A DNA stretch of 64,000 bases from Rugamonas rubra (GTDB lineage Bacteria > Pseudomonadota > Gammaproteobacteria > Burkholderiales > Burkholderiaceae_D): NCBI RefSeq assembly GCF_900114705.1, contig NZ_FOTW01000004.1, positions 186,001-250,000 of the forward strand, read 5' to 3'. Below, in pieces: positions 59,429 to 64,000 of the stretch (positions within the stretch are counted from its first letter, which is position 1; each line of letters starts with the position of its first letter). Under the pieces are notes generated by a model. That model was not told where the DNA came from, searched no databases, and saw only the letters and a list, made by a program, of their open reading frames with translations. The position numbers and the translations under genes were made by a program.

Positions 59429-60119
59429 AACCATGCCCACCGCCCTGCTGGTGGAGGACGAACCGCAGATCCGCCGCTTCGTGCGCAGCGCCTTGGAGGA
59501 GGAGGGCTGGCAGATCTTCGAGGCCGCCAACCTGCAGCGCGGCCTGATCGACGCCGGCACCCGCAAGCCCGACCTGGTGGTGCTCGACCTCGGCCTGCCC
59601 GACGGCGACGGCATCGACTTCATCGCCGACCTGCGCAAGTGGTCGGCGGTGCCGGTGATCGTGCTGTCGGCCCGCGTCAACGAGGCCGACAAGATCCGCG
59701 CGCTGGACGCCGGCGCCGACGACTATCTGACCAAGCCCTTCGGCGTCGGCGAGCTGCTGGCGCGGGTGCGCGCCACCCTGCGGCGGCAGCGCCAGCCGGC
59801 GGCCGACCAGGCCGGCCTGGTGCAGTTCGGCGCGGTGGCGGTGGATTTGCAGAACCGCCGCGTCACGCGCAACGGCGAGAGCGTGCACCTGACGCCGACC
59901 GAGTACCGCCTGCTGGCCGTGTTGGTGGCCAACGCCGGCCGGGTGATGACCAATCCGCAGCTGCTGCGCGCCGTGTGGGGACCGTCGCAGGGCGAAAACG
60001 GCCACTACCTGCGCATCTACATGGGGCATCTGCGGCACAAGCTGGAGGACGACCCGACCCAGCCGCGCTACCTGCTGACCGAGACGGCGGTCGGCTACCG
60101 CCTGCAACTGCCGGCCTGA
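59421..60119 (+). CDS. kdpE: Response regulator KdpE
   Basis: 232 aa. Receiver domain with acceptor Asp56 (VVLDLGLPDGDG), Lys in YLTKPFGVGELLARV, and an OmpR-type winged helix (VHLTPTEYRLLAVLVANAGR; LLRAVWGPSQGENGHYLRIY). It activates kdpFABC. Overlaps kdpD by eight bases. The 255-base gap after it (60120-60374) has an imperfect GAACCGC/GCGGTTC inverted repeat near 60200 but no clear gene. Confidence 0.98.
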   Translation: MNETMPTALLVEDEPQIRRFVRSALEEEGWQIFEAANLQRGLIDAGTRKPDLVVLDLGLPDGDGIDFIADLRKWSAVPVIVLSARVNEADKIRALDAGADDYLTKPFGVGELLARVRATLRRQRQPAADQAGLVQFGAVAVDLQNRRVTRNGESVHLTPTEYRLLAVLVANAGRVMTNPQLLRAVWGPSQGENGHYLRIYMGHLRHKLEDDPTQPRYLLTETAVGYRLQLPA

Positions 60120-60374
60120 GGCGGCAGATGCGCCTGGCTGTCGCGCAATTGCACAGCCCTGTCGTCGGGCGCATCCCGGTTTGCGCCAAGTCAACGGACT
60201 GAACCGCGAGCGTCCCACCGTGGCGGTTCTCCCGAAACACGGAACTTCCATTGCTCAGATGGAAGTAATACGCTCGCCCTTTGTTACCCCAAAGTGGCCT
60301 TTTTTGAACCACGTCCGAACCACTTTCCTGGCGACGGAGTCGCGGGCAAAGCCCGCCTGTCCGTCCGGCGGATG

Positions 60375-60593
60375 TCAATCCAACCTGAGCACTTCCGGGT
60401 TGCCGGGGCTGGCGGATTCATGAAACAGATCGCCCAGATACTGCACCAGCTCGTCCTCCTCGATAAAGTCTGGAATGATGAAGCTGGCGGGCCGCCGCTT
60501 GCCATCGGCTCCCGGATAATATGAGCGCCAGCCCTCGGCAGTGTGCACCACCTGCACCAGACGCCCAAACACGTTGAATTTAATAGCCGGCAC
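60375..60593 (-). CDS. Small protein of unknown function downstream of the LuxR-type regulator
   Basis: 72 aa from the GTG at 60593, fixed by a perfect AAGGAGG nine bases upstream; a TTG eight codons earlier lies before that site and is not used. Contains FNVFGRLVQVVHTAEGWRSY then YPGADGKRRPASFIIPDFIE and an acidic helix. No domain recognised. It starts 37 bases after the LuxR-type gene on the same strand and is likely cotranscribed with it. Its role in quorum sensing is open. Confidence 0.8.
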   Translation of the reverse strand: MPAIKFNVFGRLVQVVHTAEGWRSYYPGADGKRRPASFIIPDFIEEDELVQYLGDLFHESASPGNPEVLRLD

Positions 60594-60629
60594 TTTTATC
60601 GTCCTCCTTGACCCCAATGGGCCATTGTA

Positions 60630-61379
60630 TTAAAAATCTATGATGCCCCTTGACAAAGCAACCGCAACAATATGCGAGCGGCCATGCGCGTTGAATTTCA
60701 CCGCCAGATTTTTCAAATGGAATTTGACCGTTCTTTCGCTGATCATCAGAATTTGTCCTATCTCCCAATTCGTCTTGCCATACTTCACCCATTTGAGAAC
60801 GTCTTTCTCGCGGAAGCTGACCTCCGGCCGTGGCGAATTCTCAACGCCGGCGGCTTTATAAAAAATCTCGTGCAGATGAGGGACAATATATTTCAGTATC
60901 GTCAAATGTCGCGGATCTTTCTCGATCTCCGCGCCGCAAAATGAAAAAAGACTGGCGCGCGTCTTATTGACATCGCGTATGCCGGCCGTGATGCCGGATA
61001 CCAAACCGAACCGCCTCGCCTCCTCCAAAAAACTACGATGGGTACACGAAGTCGCCGCGGCGAATGTATCCGACCATTTTTGCAACGCGAATGTGGAAAA
61101 ATGTTTCTGGACAACCGGATCCACCTCCGCGTAGCCGCAGCGTTCATAGATATCGATCCACTCGGCAGGGTAGTTTATATTGACGACATGGGTTTTGTGA
61201 ACATCGCCATCGCTGCCCATTTCCGCGACGACCGCGGCGATACCGTCGACCGGCAATAGTGATCCAATCCGGCTGGCCAAATTGTTCGTTACTTCGCCGG
61301 GGGGCAGAACGACACAATCGTTCACGAAACTCAAAACATCCGCTAGATCCTTATGCGACACCAAATTTGGATTCATCAT
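60630..61379 (-). CDS. LuxR-family acyl-homoserine lactone receptor/transcription factor
   Basis: 249 aa. Autoinducer-binding domain (about residues 35-165) with the family residues Trp74, Tyr78, Asp87 and Trp102 in place (YPAEWIDIYERCGYAEVDPV; LQKWSD) and Gly133 in GITAGI. A GerE helix-turn-helix (EKDVLKWVKYGKTNWEIGQI; ISERTVKFHLKNLAVKFNAH) follows with Glu191, Leu195 and Gly201. Hence it should bind an AHL and then the lux boxes. It lies 269 bases downstream of luxI on the same strand, in visibly A/T-richer DNA. The start ATG has CAGGAG seven bases ahead. Confidence 0.95.
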   Translation of the reverse strand: MMNPNLVSHKDLADVLSFVNDCVVLPPGEVTNNLASRIGSLLPVDGIAAVVAEMGSDGDVHKTHVVNINYPAEWIDIYERCGYAEVDPVVQKHFSTFALQKWSDTFAAATSCTHRSFLEEARRFGLVSGITAGIRDVNKTRASLFSFCGAEIEKDPRHLTILKYIVPHLHEIFYKAAGVENSPRPEVSFREKDVLKWVKYGKTNWEIGQILMISERTVKFHLKNLAVKFNAHGRSHIVAVALSRGIIDF

Positions 61380-61648
61380 CGCTCCGCTCCTGTATACCGC
61401 GCTAGGAATGCCGTTTCATCGAAAAAAAAGCGCATGTCTATCAGGCTTTCATTATAATAGTAGCCGCCAGCCAAGATGTGCTGGCATCGTATTGTCTGGA
61501 TATTATGTCATGGAACCGCTTTAATTTTCAAAAGATCAATACCACAATGGATCTGCGCCGCCGGCGCGGTCGATAGCATGAGACTAGTTGTCCGCCCGGG
61601 CCGCAGGATGCCCGGGAGGGCCGCTTCGGCCCCGCCGGCGGCGGCAGA
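61380..61648. other. 269-base gap between luxI and luxR homologues
   Basis: Contains the luxR upstream region, A/T-rich at 61400-61540, and GC-rich hairpin-forming sequence at 61595-61648 just after luxI (GGGCCGAAGCGGCCC on the minus strand), which may act as a terminator or attenuator for luxI. No lux-box-like palindrome was recognised here and no small gene was found. Confidence 0.4.
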
Positions 61649-62359
61649 TCAGAGACCGGACATGCATTCCACGGCAAAACCCTCTTGCGACTGGATCGTC
61701 GCCAGATCGTCCGCGTCCTCTCTGGAAACATCGCACAACCAGTCCACGTAGCGCCGCTTGGCCGCGCCGCTGGTTTGACTGTCCAACAGATCCCAGTTCA
61801 GCGACACGGCAAGGCACATGGGCCCTCCTCGAACCACGGCACGCGCGGGGGCGATCGCTTCGACCGGGAAACCCCGCGCCTGCATCAGCCGAAACATGGC
61901 CAGTTCCACAACGAAGTACAGTTGCCGGATCTGGTTCGCCCTGGACCAGGCATACATCCCCTTGAATATGACGTCCAAAACAAACTTGTTGCTGGCCTGG
62001 TCCCGCTCGAGCGGGACCACCGTGGCCAGGCGTGTGACTTCGGCGGTATCCTGGCCTTTGCGGACGCGATACCCGGGCGGCAATACCGGAAGAAATTCCT
62101 TCTCCATCATGTACGGCGCGTCATGAGAAATGAAACGCATGGTCGCCGCCAGCTTGCCGTCCTTCCGGAACGCTCCGATATGCACCGCGCCCTGGTCGTA
62201 GGCGTCGATCTCGAGGCCGGTGATGGACGCCGGCACCCAGCATAGATGCTCGCAATACACTTTGTGCCGCAACGTGTAGACCGCCACCTTGTCATCCTCG
62301 CTGGTCACGGTTCGCACCAACAGACCCTTCTCTTCAAAACCAATGGACTTCAGCATCAT
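61649..62359 (-). CDS. LuxI-family acyl-homoserine lactone synthase
   Basis: 236 aa. The catalytic residues of the family are present: Arg31, Trp41, Asp52, Asp55, Arg75, Glu107 and Arg110 (LRHKVYCEHLCWVP; LEIDAYDQGAVHIGAF; AEVTRLATV). The position that is usually Phe after the first Arg is Tyr35. It uses S-adenosylmethionine and an acyl donor to make an AHL. Two adjacent ATGs (62359 and 62356) compete. A lux-box-like palindrome lies 64-83 bases upstream of the start. The neighbour across that region is a PLP enzyme on the other strand. Confidence 0.95.
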   Translation of the reverse strand: MMLKSIGFEEKGLLVRTVTSEDDKVAVYTLRHKVYCEHLCWVPASITGLEIDAYDQGAVHIGAFRKDGKLAATMRFISHDAPYMMEKEFLPVLPPGYRVRKGQDTAEVTRLATVVPLERDQASNKFVLDVIFKGMYAWSRANQIRQLYFVVELAMFRLMQARGFPVEAIAPARAVVRGGPMCLAVSLNWDLLDSQTSGAAKRRYVDWLCDVSREDADDLATIQSQEGFAVECMSGL

Positions 62360-62422
62360 GTGTATTCACCTGTCGTAGTTTGGGGGGGATGGGCATTCAA
62401 ACGCGCCCTTGCGACTTTTGTC

Positions 62423-62442
62423 ACCTGTCCGGCTGGACAGTC
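62423..62442. promoter_or_regulatory. lux-box-like palindrome 1 (luxI side)
   Basis: ACCTGTCCGGCTGGACAGTC. The inner CTGTCC/GGACAG arms are perfect, with a four-base centre, as in LuxR-type operators. On the minus strand a TTGAAT at 62401-62396 could be the -10 of luxI, which would put the box centre near -42, the classic activation position. Confidence 0.75.
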
Positions 62443-62524
62443 GACGGCATGGTGCGCCGCCGAACAATTCACATCGCGGCCGACCCGCCACGCGCCACGC
62501 GCCACGCAAGGGCGGCCGGCGCCG

Positions 62525-62544
62525 ACCTGTCCTTTCGGGCAGTA
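62525..62544. promoter_or_regulatory. lux-box-like palindrome 2 (PLP-enzyme side)
   Basis: ACCTGTCCTTTCGGGCAGTA, with arms CTGTCC/GGGCAG (one mismatch). It shares ACCTGTCC and CAGT with palindrome 1. A CATAAT at 62574-62579 is a possible -10 for the PLP-enzyme gene, whose start is 103 bases further. Confidence 0.65.
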
Positions 62545-62646
62545 ATGCCTGGTTTCCATGCATGTTACGCTTCCATAATAATAAGATAATAAAATCAGAA
62601 ATTCTGACATTGGCGCGAACCATGCGTGTGAATAAAGGAGATGAGG

Positions 62647-64000
62647 ATGTACGGCGAAGTAGATACTGGCACGCCCCTTGCACTGCGGACCGCGGAACAA
62701 ACCCTCGGTCTTATTCAACTTATTTCGGCGACGGACGATGTTGTCGAGTTAAAGACCCGCTTCCACGACTATCAGGCCTACTGCGTCGCCAATGACGTGC
62801 CGCTGCTTCGCCCCATTATTTCCCATCTGGAATCGACCCTCTCCTCGGCCATCGAGGCGGCCAAAACAAAAATCGATCGTGAACTGGCGCTATATTCTCT
62901 GGGCGAAGTGGACCGGCAAACCGTCGAGTGTGAACAGATGGCGAGGTTGATGCTGCAAACCAAAAGCTATGTTGTTCAGAGTTTCGAATGGTGCGCGCCG
63001 TCCTACGACCAGTCCCTGGCAAATCAATTCTTCGATCTGCGCGGGCAAAAAAACACCACCGTCAATTACGAGCGCTATGAGTCGAAAGAGGTGGAGGCGA
63101 TCGAGCGGCAATTGGCGGATATTCTATCCTATAGCACGGAGAAAACAGCCGTGCTGCTCACCTCGTCGGGCATGTCCGCCTATGCGGTGGTCGAGGCATT
63201 TATCACGCGCGAATTGCTGAAGGATTACCTTGATACCGTCCTGGTGTCGCCGTATATATATTTTGAAGCATCGGGACAATTAACCACGTTGAATTCGCTG
63301 AACGTGGTTTTCGCAACGAGCTACGAGACAGAACAAATGCTCGACAGCGCGGAAACCCTTCAGCCCAAGGTGATTTTTCTTGATCCGTTGTCGAATACGC
63401 CTGAGCAGAGGTTAATCGACCTCGATGCGTTCTTTGAAAAGCTGGGCGGACGCATCATCGACAGGGTCACTGTCGTCATCGATGGAACCATGTCGCCGGG
63501 CTGTTACAAGGACAAGTGGCGCACCCATAGCGGCAATGTCGACATCATCTACTACGAGAGCTGCTCGAAGTATCTGCAGTTGGGTTTTGATAACACGATG
63601 AGCGGTTATGTGCTGGCGCCCGTCGAGTGGAAGAAAAAAATGGCGGAAATCCGCAGGAACACCGGGGCGATTCTGGCCCGGGACTGCGCCAACACCTTCC
63701 CGCGCTATTCGGCGGCCACGTTGTGGAAAAGGATGGACGTCATCCAGAGGAACGCGATGGCCGTCGTCGACTATTTCGACAAACTGCCGGCGATCCATAA
63801 GCTGATCGAGGTGCATTATCCGGGACACCATACGCATCCGGATTTCAACGTCGGAAAGCAATACAGGACACTGGGCGGATGCGTGTCGTTCAAATTTCAT
63901 TCCGGAAACGGTTATGACAAGCTGAATCGCTTCATCAGCGAACTGATCGGCGTATGCAAGGCCAACAATGTCCAGCTGATCAAGGGCGTGTCGTTCGGCC
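62647..64000 (+). CDS. PLP-dependent Cys/Met metabolism (cystathionine gamma-synthase-like) enzyme with N-terminal extension, 3' partial
   Basis: At least 451 aa, cut by the window end. ATG at 62647 is six bases after AAAGGAG; an ATG at 62641 directly abuts that site. Residues about 1-140 are an extension without known motif. Then the fold type I core: LLTSSGMSAYAVVEAF (PLP phosphate loop), VVIDGTMSPGCYKD (Asp for the pyridine nitrogen) and the Schiff-base Lys308 in YYESCSKYLQLGFDNTMSG. Enzymes of this class do beta/gamma elimination or replacement on Cys, Met or homoserine esters. Divergent from luxI with a lux-box-like site upstream, so probably quorum-controlled. Product unknown. Confidence 0.85.
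   Translation, partial: MYGEVDTGTPLALRTAEQTLGLIQLISATDDVVELKTRFHDYQAYCVANDVPLLRPIISHLESTLSSAIEAAKTKIDRELALYSLGEVDRQTVECEQMARLMLQTKSYVVQSFEWCAPSYDQSLANQFFDLRGQKNTTVNYERYESKEVEAIERQLADILSYSTEKTAVLLTSSGMSAYAVVEAFITRELLKDYLDTVLVSPYIYFEASGQLTTLNSLNVVFATSYETEQMLDSAETLQPKVIFLDPLSNTPEQRLIDLDAFFEKLGGRIIDRVTVVIDGTMSPGCYKDKWRTHSGNVDIIYYESCSKYLQLGFDNTMSGYVLAPVEWKKKMAEIRRNTGAILARDCANTFPRYSAATLWKRMDVIQRNAMAVVDYFDKLPAIHKLIEVHYPGHHTHPDFNVGKQYRTLGGCVSFKFHSGNGYDKLNRFISELIGVCKANNVQLIKGVSFG

Overview
The window is a gene-dense, mostly very GC-rich piece of a betaproteobacterial chromosome. The gene set (phenylacetate degradation, a Kdp potassium system with its two-component pair, an MSHA/type II-like secretion cluster, several secreted proteases, many TonB/TRAP/ABC transport genes) and two families of intergenic palindromes fit an Oxalobacteraceae member of the Massilia/Duganella/Janthinobacterium type. 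That placement is inference from gene content; no rRNA or tRNA gene was found.

Layout. 1-5.3 kb: end of a branched-chain-amino-acid-type ABC importer (livM partial, livG, livF) running into paaY and paaZ of phenylacetate catabolism. 5.5-8.1 kb: a small membrane protein, a chemoreceptor and a periplasmic Cache-domain protein. 8.4-9.6 kb: an M24 peptidase. 9.7-18.6 kb: one tightly overlapping minus-strand operon for a secretion/pilus-like machine (GspF, GspE, PilM/N/O/P-like proteins, a lipoprotein secretin, three pseudopilins), with a secreted M4 metalloprotease just upstream (18.9-21.4 kb). 22-27 kb: an ACT-like protein, TRAP permeases, argH and a GNAT acetyltransferase. 27.6-35.6 kb: a locus that reads as cyanophycin (beta-Asp-Arg) scavenging: YfcC-type permease, M14-type amidohydrolase, RpiR regulator, TonB receptor and secreted cyanophycinase. 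35.7-43.1 kb: assorted transporter, LysR regulators, secreted M64 peptidase, Ala/Lys-rich exported protein and an azoreductase. 43.2-47.6 kb: parC and parE. 47.9-60.1 kb: the kdp region, kdpFABC plus kdpDE, flanked by two small operons that each carry a ParA-like gene. 60.4-64 kb: a visibly less GC-rich quorum-sensing block: luxR and luxI homologues, a small unknown protein, and a divergent PLP-dependent enzyme cut by the window end.

The most interesting points are: (1) two lux-box-like palindromes between luxI and the PLP gene, suggesting quorum control of a biosynthetic enzyme; (2) a pair of related ParA-like proteins near kdp, one with a P-loop and a four-cysteine motif and one without a P-loop, whose operons share promoter elements with each other and partly with kdp; (3) the cyanophycin-use locus; (4) the hybrid secretion cluster beside its plausible protease substrate; and (5) two families of dispersed intergenic palindromes.
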